Below are positions 1-5,805 of a DNA stretch of 5,888 nt, piece by piece (position 1 is the stretch's first letter; every line of letters begins with the position of its first letter). The position numbers and the translations under genes are program-made. Location of the stretch: positions 1 to 5,888 of the forward strand of contig CACZOS010000112.1 in the NCBI GenBank assembly GCA_902782815.1, written 5' to 3'. A model generated the notes under the pieces. It did not search any database and was not told where the DNA came from. It worked only from the letters and a program-made list of their open reading frames with translations. Source of the DNA: an uncultured Lachnospiraceae bacterium. GTDB taxonomy: Bacteria > Bacillota > Clostridia > Lachnospirales > Lachnospiraceae.

Positions 1-557
1 CCGCAGCGGGGACAGTAGGGAACGATCTTGAAGCCTTTGTAGAGGAGGCCCTTGTCCCAGATTTCTTTCAATGCCCACCACTCGGATTCGATAAAGTCAT
101 CATGGTAGGTGACATAGGGGTCATCCATGTCTGCCCAAAAGCCCACGGTTTGGGAGAAGTCTTCCCACATTCCCTTGTACTGCCATACAGACTTTTTGCA
201 TTTATCGATAAACGGATCCAGACCATATTCTTCGATCTGTTCTTTTCCATCCAGACCCAGCTCTTTCTCCACTTCCAGTTCCACCGGGAGACCGTGGGTG
301 TCCCATCCTGCTTTTCTGGGCACCATATAGCCTTTCATCGTACGGTATCTGGGGATCATATCCTTGATCACGCGGGTGAGCACATGCCCGATATGAGGCT
401 TCCCGTTGGCAGTGGGGGGACCGTCATAAAATGTGTATACCGGGCTGTCAGCACGGTTTTCCATACTTTTCTCAAAAATGTGGTTCTCTTTCCAGAACCG
501 GACCGTCTCTTTCTCACGGTCCACAAAGTTCAGATTTGTAGATACTTTTTTATACAC
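1..557 (-). CDS. ileS: isoleucyl-tRNA synthetase, N-terminal part (runs off the left edge)
   Basis: Class I aminoacyl-tRNA synthetase that charges tRNA-Ile with isoleucine in the cytoplasm. Only the first 185 codons plus two bases are present. The N-terminal Rossmann catalytic core is visible: [15 protein letters not shown] at about residues 44-58 contains the ATP-binding HIGH signature (55-58), and [10 protein letters not shown] at 84-93 is the conserved Ile/Val/Leu synthetase block. YCPRC at 181-185 begins the zinc-binding or editing-domain junction. The motif style ([19 protein letters not shown]) fits the long, roughly 1,000-residue eukaryote-like (IleS2-type) enzyme common in Clostridia; the KMSKS loop and C-terminal half lie outside the window. 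The start is GTG at 555-557, chosen because AGGAGG (565-570) sits 7 bases upstream and because the protein then begins [11 protein letters not shown], as is usual for the family (normally MYKK). Expression is probably controlled by the T-box leader immediately upstream. Confidence 0.96.
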   Translation of the reverse strand, partial: MYKKVSTNLNFVDREKETVRFWKENHIFEKSMENRADSPVYTFYDGPPTANGKPHIGHVLTRVIKDMIPRYRTMKGYMVPRKAGWDTHGLPVELEVEKELGLDGKEQIEEYGLDPFIDKCKKSVWQYKGMWEDFSQTVGFWADMDDPYVTYHDDFIESEWWALKEIWDKGLLYKGFKIVPYCPRC

Positions 558-564
558 CTTTTTC

Positions 565-570
565 CCTCCT
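565..570 (-). promoter_or_regulatory. ileS ribosome binding site (decides the GTG start)
   Basis: Minus-strand AGGAGG followed by a 7-base spacer (GAAAAAG) and GTG. No ATG in the same frame is near enough to be an alternative start that keeps the conserved N-terminus. Confidence 0.9.
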
Positions 571-649
571 GAGTGAATTGATCACATTTGCACATCAATT
601 ATATTGTACGAGCCGGATTGCCCAGCTGTCCGGCAGGGACTCATACAAC

Positions 650-680
650 AAAAAAACTTCCATCCGTAAATGGATGAAAG
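650..680 (-). terminator. regulated intrinsic terminator of the ileS T-box
   Basis: On the minus strand CUUUCAUCC (672-680) pairs with GGAUGGAAG (657-665) across a 6-base loop, giving nine pairs with one U-G wobble, followed by seven U (650-656). The 5' arm and loop supply the 3' strand of the T-box antiterminator, so the two structures exclude each other, as expected for tRNA-controlled attenuation. Confidence 0.92.
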
Positions 681-896
681 CCCTGCAATCATTATACCAC
701 CTTTACATACTATCATATGTTTCTCTGATAACGGTGAGATTCCGGCAACGCTTACTCTGAGATTTCGGCATTGCAACTCGGGAGTGATCTTCAACCATCC
801 TGTACCGGCAGCGGGTTCACACTATCTCCGCCTCACTGAAGCTTTCCTGGGATGTCTACTGTCTCCGTCCAGGTTTTTTCCTTTTTGCCATCACCC

Positions 897-925
897 ATAA
901 TATAATACAAAAGGCGGAATGTCAA
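897..925 (-). promoter_or_regulatory. sigma-A promoter of the ileS T-box transcript
   Basis: Minus-strand TTGACA (920-925) is a perfect -35 box. A 17-base spacer separates it from TATTAT (897-902), a -10 box with five of six consensus bases. Transcription should start near 890, just before the T-box stem I. The -35 box and spacer lie inside an imperfect inverted repeat. Confidence 0.88.
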
Positions 926-952
926 ACCTATTTTTATTCCGCAGCCTTTTTT
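909..952. repeat. imperfect inverted repeat overlapping the ileS promoter; terminator-like on the plus strand
   Basis: AAAAGGC (909-915) pairs with GCCTTTT (944-950), and GGAAT (916-920) pairs with ATTCC (936-940); a GCA bulge lies in the right arm and the loop is 15 bases. Read on the plus strand the stem ends in TTTTTT, so it resembles an intrinsic terminator for transcription coming from antisense to ileS. It could equally be an operator over the -35 region. No plus-strand gene precedes it. Confidence 0.5.
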
Positions 953-994
953 ATATCCCCTCCCGGAGTCTCCCCGCAGGTCTCGGCGCCCCTT

Positions 995-1025
995 TTGGTG
1001 GACTTACGGCTTATCCTGTGATAAA
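995..1025 (+). promoter_or_regulatory. weak candidate promoter for the SH3-like gene
   Basis: TTGGTG (995-1000) with TG-T-GATAAA (1017-1025) resembles a -35 box and an extended -10 box, but the 19-base spacing is long and both boxes are imperfect. The gene must have a promoter somewhere between the divergent ileS promoter and 1043, and nothing better is visible there; a sporulation or other alternative sigma factor is possible. Confidence 0.22.
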
Positions 1026-1056
1026 CTACTAAGGAAAATGTTAAGGAGGACAGGCC

Positions 1057-1500
1057 ATGGGAAAAAAATTACTGGTCACCTTATTGAGTTTCTTTGTTCT
1101 TACTTTTACCGTTTTGTCTCTGGTGACCCTGGTCTTCTTTATTACCCCCAGCAGAAGAGCCCGAAACAGCATATCTCTTCCCTCCAGAGTGGAGGATCCC
1201 GAGGGTTCTTCCCAGACGGATAGCGGAGATTCTGAAGACTCTGCCTATGACAATATCTATATCGCCGACGTCCACCAGTCACTTACCCTGCGGACCCGGC
1301 CCGACTCAAATGCCCAGCCTGTCATGGATGAGGGTCTTGCCTCCATGACCAAGATGCAGGTGATGGAATTTGTGGACAATACCAATTTTGCCTATGTCAA
1401 AGTGATCAACGGTCCATACAGCGGTTATACGGGATATGTCAACCGCGACTACATCACCAGGCTGGGAGAACCCACTATCCGCGTGGAATACGGAGAATGA
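1057..1500 (+). CDS. membrane-anchored SH3-like domain protein
   Basis: A 147-residue protein of unassigned specific function. Residues 2-4 (GKK) are a basic N-terminus and about 5-29 form one hydrophobic segment (LLVTLLSFFVLTFTVLSLVTLVFF). RR at 33-34 follows the segment. Without a clear signal peptidase site this is most simply an uncleaved anchor with the rest outside the cell. A Ser/Asp/Glu-rich linker (about 47-63) leads to a bacterial SH3-like domain at about 67-136, with the typical LTLRTRPDSNAQPV opening and a GYVNRDYI end. Such domains usually bind cell-wall peptides or surface ligands. No catalytic domain is present, so a hydrolase is unlikely. The ATG start has AAGGAGG (1043-1049) 7 bases upstream. 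The gene stands alone, divergent from ileS and convergent with ftsH, and ends in a terminator directly after its stop. The domain call is firm; the biological role is unknown. Confidence 0.85.
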   Translation: MGKKLLVTLLSFFVLTFTVLSLVTLVFFITPSRRARNSISLPSRVEDPEGSSQTDSGDSEDSAYDNIYIADVHQSLTLRTRPDSNAQPVMDEGLASMTKMQVMEFVDNTNFAYVKVINGPYSGYTGYVNRDYITRLGEPTIRVEYGE

Positions 1501-1529
1501 AAGAATGCCGCACAGCCGGCATTCTTTTT
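1501..1529 (+). terminator. intrinsic terminator of the SH3-like gene
   Basis: A perfect 10-bp stem, AAGAATGCCG (1501-1510) with CGGCATTCTT (1517-1526), has a 6-base loop and runs into a T-tract (1525-1529). It begins at the base right after the TGA stop codon. Confidence 0.92.
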
Positions 1530-1552
1530 AATTAAGAAATCAGATATTAACG

Positions 1553-1584
1553 AAAAAAAGGACAGCTGACACTGTCCTTTTTTT
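1553..1584. terminator. bidirectional intrinsic terminator between convergent genes
   Basis: AAAAAAAGGACAG (1553-1565) is the exact reverse complement of CTGTCCTTTTTTT (1572-1584), with a 6-base loop. The GGACAG/CTGTCC core is flanked by seven A on one side and seven T on the other, so it gives a U-tract in both directions. It is the first convincing terminator for the ftsH transcript, about 190 bases after the ftsH stop, and a backup for the SH3-like gene. Confidence 0.88.
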
Positions 1585-1661
1585 GGAGAAGGTATTTTTG
1601 TTACTTTTTGGGTGTAGCAAAAACTGTATAATGTATTGGGGGTACGATTCTATGATACACA

Positions 1662-1703
1662 TTTTCCCCCCGAAAGTGTGCCTAAAGATTTTCGGAGGGA
1701 AAA
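1662..1703. repeat. 14-bp inverted repeat in the ftsH downstream region
   Basis: TTTTCCCCCCGAAA (1662-1675) and TTTCGGAGGGAAAA (1690-1703) are reverse complements at 13 of 14 positions, separated by 14 bases that include CCTAAAG. No U-tract follows on either strand, so it is not an ordinary terminator. It could be a hairpin in the ftsH 3' untranslated region, a protein-binding site or the remnant of a small repeat element. Confidence 0.6.
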
Positions 1704-1725
1704 ATTTATTTTGTGCATTATTTGT

Positions 1726-1745
1726 CAAAGAGAAAAAACTCTTTG
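1726..1745. repeat. short perfect hairpin just downstream of ftsH
   Basis: CAAAGAG (1726-1732) and CTCTTTG (1739-1745) form a 7-bp stem around a loop of six A (six U in the ftsH-sense transcript). No U-run follows the stem, so termination here would be weak; an RNA-stability or processing role is possible. Confidence 0.45.
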
Positions 1746-1775
1746 TCTATATCTATGAAAAGAACCTGCCTTTGT

Positions 1776-3647
1776 TCAGGCTTCCCCGTCAGTTTTCACG
1801 GGGTCATGTTTACCTGTTTCTTTTTCCTTCTCACGGATCAGGGCTTCAAATTCCTCACGGGTGACCTTCTCCTTTTCAAGGAGGAGGGCTGCGCAGGAAT
1901 GAAGCAGATCAATATGTTCCCGGATCAGGCTTTTCGCCTCTACGTAACACTCGTCCACGATCCTCTTTACTTCCTCGTCGATCATCCGGGCCACGTCTTC
2001 ACCGTAGGTGCGGGCATGTCCCAGATCCTTTCCGAGAAAGACCTCATCACTGTCCTGTTCATAATTGAGAAAGCCCAGCTTATCCGACATGCCGTACTTG
2101 GTCACCATAGCCCTGGCGGTACCCGTCACTCCCTTGATATCCTGGGCAGCTCCCGTGGTGATATCTCCGAAGATCAGCTCCTCGGCGATCCTTCCGCCCA
2201 TGCCCACCTTGATGTCCTGGAGCATGGTGTTGCGGGTATCGAAAACATTGTCATTTTCCGGCAGCGGCATGGTATATCCCGCCGCCCCTATGCCGGTGGG
2301 AATGATGGAGATGGTATAGACCGGGCCCACATCCGGAAGGTAGTGAAAGAGAATGGCATGTCCCGCCTCATGATAGGCGGTGATCCGTCTTTCCTTCTCG
2401 GGGATGAGCCTGGATTTCTTCTCCGTACCCACACCCACTTTGATAAAGGCTTTCTGTATATCTCCCATCCGGATAAAGCTGCTGTTGTCCTTGGCGGCAT
2501 TGATGGCAGCCTCATTGATCAGATTCTCCAGGTCCGCACCGGAAAATCCCGGTGTGGTCACAGCGATCTGATGGAGGTCCACACTTTCGTCCAGCTTTTT
2601 CCCCCTGGAGTGAACCTTGAGGATCTCTTCTCTCCCCTTCACATCCGGGCGTCCCACAGCCACCTTACGGTCAAATCGTCCCGGCCTGAGGATGGCGGGG
2701 TCAAGAATATCCACACGATTTGTGGCTGCCATGACGATGATCCCTTCGTTGACACCGAAACCGTCCATCTCCACCAGGAGCTGATTCAGTGTCTGTTCCC
2801 TCTCATCATGACCACCTCCCAGACCGGATCCTCTCCGGCGGGCAACCGCATCTATCTCATCGATAAAAACGATGCAGGGAGAATTCTTTTTGGCCTGTTC
2901 GAAGAGATCTCTGACCCGGGAAGCACCGACACCCACAAACATCTCCACAAAATCGGAACCGGAGATGCTGAAGAAGGGTACTCCCGCCTCCCCGGAGACG
3001 GCTTTGGCCAGAAGGGTCTTGCCGGTTCCCGGAGGTCCCACAAGGATGATCCCCTTGGGAATACGGGCGCCCAGGCTGATATATTTACCCGGGTTCTTCA
3101 GAAAATCCACGATCTCCTCCAGCTCCTCCTTCTCTTCCTGGAGGCCGGCCACCTGATCAAATCCGATCTTCATGGTGCTTGGTTCGATCATCTGGGCTTT
3201 GCTCTTGCCGAAATTGCTCATCCGGTTTCCTTCCCCTCCCATGGAACGGTTCAGGAGCATGGTCATAAAGATCATAACCAGGATCATGCCCAGACAGATG
3301 GGAATCACGTTGTTGAGGAGGTTGCTGCTGTGTTTTACATCAGTGAGCGCATAAGGCCCTCCCTCCTCTTCAATTCTCTCTATGAGCAGATTTACATCAG
3401 AAACATAGAAGGTCTTATAGTGTTTATCCTTCCCTTTAAGGACGACCGTCACCGACCCCGTGGGGACCTCCTCGTTCTGGGAAATGCGGACACTCTCAAG
3501 CTTCCCCTCTTTGAGGTCTTTATAGAACTGCGTACTGGTGTAGGCATCATCCGCCGTGGCAAGGCGGTCCGAAAAATAGCCTGAGATCATATAGATCAAA
3601 GCCAGCAACAGGATGATGGCTATGAGATTTCTGTAACTTCTGTTCAA
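1776..3647 (-). CDS. ftsH: ATP-dependent membrane zinc metalloprotease FtsH
   Basis: Hexameric inner-membrane AAA+ protease that extracts and degrades misfolded membrane proteins and short-lived regulators. Numbered from the TTG start (623 residues, usual length): transmembrane segment 1 at about 6-24; an extracytoplasmic FtsH_ext domain at about 30-110; transmembrane segment 2 at about 112-132. The AAA+ domain has Walker A GPPGTGKT (204-211), the pore-loop phenylalanine in MFVGVG (F237), Walker B VFIDEID (260-266) and arginine fingers in RPGRFDR (R321, R324). The peptidase M41 domain has the zinc motif HEAGH (426-430), with D503 as the expected third ligand. A charged Lys/Glu-rich tail ends the protein. 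An upstream in-frame ATG at 3677 would add ten residues but has no Shine-Dalgarno, whereas TTG at 3645-3647 has AGGAG six bases away, so TTG is preferred. It is the last gene of the tilS-hpt-ftsH cluster, 61 bases after hpt. Confidence 0.98.
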   Translation of the reverse strand: MNRSYRNLIAIILLLALIYMISGYFSDRLATADDAYTSTQFYKDLKEGKLESVRISQNEEVPTGSVTVVLKGKDKHYKTFYVSDVNLLIERIEEEGGPYALTDVKHSSNLLNNVIPICLGMILVMIFMTMLLNRSMGGEGNRMSNFGKSKAQMIEPSTMKIGFDQVAGLQEEKEELEEIVDFLKNPGKYISLGARIPKGIILVGPPGTGKTLLAKAVSGEAGVPFFSISGSDFVEMFVGVGASRVRDLFEQAKKNSPCIVFIDEIDAVARRRGSGLGGGHDEREQTLNQLLVEMDGFGVNEGIIVMAATNRVDILDPAILRPGRFDRKVAVGRPDVKGREEILKVHSRGKKLDESVDLHQIAVTTPGFSGADLENLINEAAINAAKDNSSFIRMGDIQKAFIKVGVGTEKKSRLIPEKERRITAYHEAGHAILFHYLPDVGPVYTISIIPTGIGAAGYTMPLPENDNVFDTRNTMLQDIKVGMGGRIAEELIFGDITTGAAQDIKGVTGTARAMVTKYGMSDKLGFLNYEQDSDEVFLGKDLGHARTYGEDVARMIDEEVKRIVDECYVEAKSLIREHIDLLHSCAALLLEKEKVTREEFEALIREKEKETGKHDPVKTDGEA

Positions 3648-3653
3648 CGATAT

Positions 3654-3658
3654 CTCCT
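3654..3658 (-). promoter_or_regulatory. ftsH ribosome binding site (decides the TTG start)
   Basis: Minus-strand AGGAG within AGAGAGGAG, six bases before TTG at 3645-3647. The alternative ATG at 3675-3677 is preceded by CATTGTCATAG, with no purine-rich site. Confidence 0.85.
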
Positions 3659-3671
3659 CTCTCTGAATATG

Positions 3672-3691
3672 AAGCATCTATGACAATGCTT
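3672..3691 (-). repeat. small hairpin in the hpt-ftsH spacer
   Basis: AAGCAT and ATGCTT form a 6-bp stem with an 8-base loop in the transcript, about 14 bases upstream of the ftsH Shine-Dalgarno. No U-run follows, so it is not a terminator. It may mark an mRNA processing or stability point between the two genes, or be chance. Confidence 0.35.
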
Positions 3692-3708
3692 TTACGCGGA
3701 ATGTCTTA

Positions 3709-4269
3709 TTATTTTTCCGGGAGACTCTCCCCTGATCCGTCCTCATCTTCCAGCTCCACAACGCCGATATAGGGCAGGTTCCGGTATTTCTGTGCATAAT
3801 CCAGGCCGTAGCCCACCACAAATTCATCCGGGATATCAAAGCCGAGATAAGAAATCTCCACTTCCTTCTCCCTCCGGTCAGGCTTGTTGAGCAGGGCGCA
3901 TAATCTGAGGCTCCTGGGCAGACGCTGTCTGAGGAGGGGAATGAGGTAGTAGAGCGTATTGCCCGTATCGATGATATCCTCCACGATCAGAACCTCTTTG
4001 TTCTCCAGACTCTCATCCAGGTCCTTTTTGATCCGTACAATGCCGGAACTTTTTGTACCGTTCTCATAGCTGGATACCTGCATGAAATCCACCGACACCG
4101 GTATGGTCAGCCTCTTGGCAAGCTCACAGGCGAAAAAGGCTCCCCCTTTCAGGATACAGATAAGATGTACCTGTTTTCCCGCGTAATCCCTGCTGATCTG
4201 GTCTCCCAGCTCCTGGATTCTTTCATTCACTTTCTCTTCCGGTATCAGCACGCTGATCTTTTCACCCAT
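3709..4269 (-). CDS. hpt: hypoxanthine (guanine) phosphoribosyltransferase
   Basis: Cytoplasmic purine-salvage enzyme that joins hypoxanthine or guanine to PRPP to give IMP or GMP plus pyrophosphate. The 186-residue length is typical. Visible motifs: LKGG (40-43), the pyrophosphate-binding loop I; the flexible SSYENGTKSSG loop (66-76) that closes over the active site; VEDIIDTGNT (96-105), the PRPP-binding signature with acidic pair E97/D98 and catalytic-base aspartate D101; and FVVGYGLDYAQKYRNLPYIG (150-169), which contacts the purine and carries the metal-binding aspartate D157. The ATG start has AAGGAG a few bases upstream and overlaps the end of tilS by 8 bases, indicating translational coupling. 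It ends in tandem TAA stops. The order tilS-hpt-ftsH is conserved in many Firmicutes (also called hprT in Bacillus). Base preference beyond hypoxanthine cannot be settled from sequence. Confidence 0.96.
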   Translation of the reverse strand: MGEKISVLIPEEKVNERIQELGDQISRDYAGKQVHLICILKGGAFFACELAKRLTIPVSVDFMQVSSYENGTKSSGIVRIKKDLDESLENKEVLIVEDIIDTGNTLYYLIPLLRQRLPRSLRLCALLNKPDRREKEVEISYLGFDIPDEFVVGYGLDYAQKYRNLPYIGVVELEDEDGSGESLPEK

Positions 4270-5701
4270 GTTTCTCTCCTTCCAGATTCTCCGTATAAAT
4301 TACGCGGAGCACTCTCTGCCCGGGACCGGAGACCTTGCAGGCCTCGCTGGTCCTTCCGCCGGTTACCCATAAAATATGATGGCCTTCAGCCAGCAGGATA
4401 ATGTGATCCCGCCGGGCTGAAGGGATCTTCTCATCGATAAAATACCTTCTCAGCAGCTTCTTTCTGCCGGAACGGTCCATGATAAGATAGTCCCCCTCCT
4501 GCCTGGTCCGAAGCAGAAGCTTATCTTTAATCTTATCATAAGAAAAGTATTTCACACAATCCCTTTTGAGATTTTCTCCCGGGGACAGAAAAAGCAGCCT
4601 GAACCGATAACTGCCTCCTCCGGCAGTGAGGGAGAACTCCTCGCCCTCCTCCAGCTTTTCCCGGGGAACAGGGATAGCCCGCCCTGTCCCGGTCCCGTTT
4701 CTCCAATGCCTTTCGGGTTCTTCCTCCTGCCCCTGTCTGATGACCGACAGAGAGTCTTCCCCCCGGACAGCCTGAAGGCCATGAGGAAGATCGATACGTC
4801 TTCCTGCTGCTTTATTCGCCAGGGAGGAAACCAGCTCCACGTGAAGGGCTGAGACATCTTTCCTCTTTTCTCCCGCATCAAAAAGCATTCTCCGGATCAG
4901 AGCCTTCTGTTCAAAGGCGGAGCATGACCTGAAAAAATCCAGGCTGACTCCGGTCCCCTTTTCAAAAGAAAGAACATGCTCGTCATAGAGTCGGTCCATC
5001 AAGGCTCCCACATACTCATTCTGTTCCCTGAGCTGCCCGGCAAGACAGGCCATATGCCGGACTGCCTGTCCGTTTATCTTTTCCATCTCGGGAAGGATAT
5101 TCAGCCGGATGTGGTTCCGGCTGTAGTCCGTCTGCATGTTGCTGGTATCTTCGACATAATCCTGGTCCAGCAGCCGGAGTCCGGAAATGATCTCTTCCTT
5201 CTCCAGACAGAGCAAAGGACGGATCGTTTTTCCTCTTACGGGGAGCATGCCGGACAGGCCCTCCGGGCCCGTGCCCCGGATCATCCTGAACAGCATGGTC
5301 TCCGCCTGATCGCCGGCATGGTGGGCAAACGCGATCCTGTCGCATCCCGTCTTTCCTGCATAGTCCGCCATCAGGCGGCGGCGGACCATCCTGCCCGCTT
5401 CCTCCACAGAGCATTTGTGCCTCCCGGCAAAAAGAGAGATGTCTTCCCGGCAGATCAGGCAGGGAAGATTCCATTTCTGACAAAATGACCGGACGAAGTC
5501 CTCGTCCCTCCGGGACTCCTCTCCCCGCAGAAGGTGATTCAGGTGAAAGATATGAAGGCTGATGATCCCTCTCCGGACAAGTTCCAGAAGATACCTGGCC
5601 AGGAACACGGAATCCGGTCCTCCGGATAATCCCAGAAGCACTCTGTCCCCCTGGCGGATCATCTGATGTTTTTTCACATAGGCATCAACCTTTTCCCACA
5701 T
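4262..5701 (-). CDS. tilS: tRNA(Ile)-lysidine synthetase TilS
   Basis: N-type ATP-pyrophosphatase that uses ATP and lysine to convert C34 of tRNA-Ile2 (anticodon CAU) into lysidine, switching it from Met/AUG to Ile/AUA. The 479 residues match the long, multidomain form. The catalytic domain (about 15-215) shows the PP-loop SGGPDS (26-31), HLNHLLRG (53-60), AHHAGDQAET (126-135), IRGTGPEGLSGM (141-152) and DTSN...YSRNHIRLNILP (185-204). A middle tRNA-binding domain spans roughly 220-320. The C-terminal TilS_C domain (about 385-470) has GRKKLLRRYFIDEKIP (412-427) and an LWVTGGRTSE ending (444-453). G130 occupies a position that is often Asp in the HHxDDQ motif; D131 and Q132 are kept, so activity is still expected. 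The ATG start is preceded by overlapping GGAG/AGGAG sites (5706-5714). It is the first gene of the cluster, 104 bases after the tRNA gene. The Arg/Glu/Gly-rich stretch at about 322-341 looks like an interdomain linker. Confidence 0.96.
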   Translation of the reverse strand: MWEKVDAYVKKHQMIRQGDRVLLGLSGGPDSVFLARYLLELVRRGIISLHIFHLNHLLRGEESRRDEDFVRSFCQKWNLPCLICREDISLFAGRHKCSVEEAGRMVRRRLMADYAGKTGCDRIAFAHHAGDQAETMLFRMIRGTGPEGLSGMLPVRGKTIRPLLCLEKEEIISGLRLLDQDYVEDTSNMQTDYSRNHIRLNILPEMEKINGQAVRHMACLAGQLREQNEYVGALMDRLYDEHVLSFEKGTGVSLDFFRSCSAFEQKALIRRMLFDAGEKRKDVSALHVELVSSLANKAAGRRIDLPHGLQAVRGEDSLSVIRQGQEEEPERHWRNGTGTGRAIPVPREKLEEGEEFSLTAGGGSYRFRLLFLSPGENLKRDCVKYFSYDKIKDKLLLRTRQEGDYLIMDRSGRKKLLRRYFIDEKIPSARRDHIILLAEGHHILWVTGGRTSEACKVSGPGQRVLRVIYTENLEGEKHG

Positions 5702-5718
5702 GACTCTCCTCTCCTCTG

Positions 5719-5738
5719 CCGGAAGAATTCTTTTCCGG
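5719..5738. repeat. inverted repeat in the tilS 5' leader
   Basis: CCGGAA (5719-5724) and TTCCGG (5733-5738) flank an 8-base interval that includes GAATTC. It lies directly upstream of the tilS Shine-Dalgarno and has no U-run. It may form an mRNA hairpin or an operator. A TATACT (5747-5752, minus) could be a -10 box just upstream, but no acceptable -35 box accompanies it. Confidence 0.35.
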
Positions 5739-5761
5739 TATAAGGCAGTATACTGTTCTCG

Positions 5762-5795
5762 AAAAAAAGAAAAACCGCAGATAAGATCTGCGGTT
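5762..5795 (-). terminator. intrinsic terminator downstream of tRNA-Met
   Basis: A perfect 10-bp stem, AACCGCAGAT with ATCTGCGGTT (5773-5782 and 5786-5795), has a 3-base loop. On the minus strand it is followed by a U-rich tract, TTTTCTTTTTTT (5762-5773 region). It begins about ten bases after the mature tRNA 3' end and should separate the tRNA transcript from tilS. Confidence 0.92.
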
Positions 5796-5805
5796 AAAAA
5801 AGCAG

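Larger units (their letters stand above)
558..890 (-). promoter_or_regulatory. T-box riboswitch leader of ileS, Ile (AUC) specifier
   Basis: A roughly 330-nt untranslated leader carries the conserved T-box landmarks in order on the minus strand. An AGUA loop-E strand comes first, then a stem I apical part (AGTGAGGCGG...GTGTGAACCCGC). The 3' side of the specifier loop reads GAAG-AUC-ACUCC, followed by the typical GAGUUGC; AUC (786-788) is an isoleucine codon, matching the downstream gene. An AGAGUAAGC element and the conserved stem III-region CCGUUAUC follow. The antiterminator has 5' arm GUAAAGG (700-706), acceptor-binding bulge UGGUAUA (693-699), helix AUGA/UCAU (689-692 with 674-677) and 3' arm CC-A-UUUAC (666-673). 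UGGU can pair with the ACCA end of uncharged tRNA-Ile. In this family, uncharged tRNA stabilises the antiterminator and allows synthetase transcription. The motif departs from the usual GGGUGGNACCGCG, but the overall architecture is clear. Confidence 0.92.

Noticed and set aside
102..572. Plus-strand open frame opposite the ileS start and leader.
   Set aside because: It is a mirror of the ileS coding frame, crosses the ileS ribosome binding site, has no Shine-Dalgarno and no recognisable domain.
582..794. 70-codon minus-strand open frame in the ileS leader, a possible leader peptide.
   Set aside because: It spans the T-box antiterminator and terminator, has no ribosome binding site, and the region is explained by RNA structure.
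1676..1690. Possible DtxR/MntR-type metal-regulator box (CCTAAAG).
   Set aside because: Only one half-site is present and there is no convincing promoter or metal-related gene nearby.
1723..1728. Minus-strand TTGACA as a promoter downstream of ftsH.
   Set aside because: No -10-like box occurs at 16-18 bases and no gene follows before the bidirectional terminator.
1583..1864. 93-codon plus-strand frame beginning in the intergenic gap and running into antisense ftsH.
   Set aside because: It begins at TTG inside a bidirectional terminator and has no recognisable fold; its repeated Phe/Pro/Gly-Lys look comes from the inverted repeat at 1662-1703.
1713..3584. A 623-codon open frame on the plus strand, antisense to nearly all of ftsH.
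   Set aside because: The minus-strand frame has every FtsH motif. The antisense frame has no recognisable domain, no ribosome binding site and low-complexity His/Gly-rich content expected from a mirrored coding frame. Its length is striking but explained by codon bias.
4976..5488. Plus-strand open frame antisense to tilS.
   Set aside because: The opposite strand encodes clear TilS motifs; this frame has no domain or start signal.
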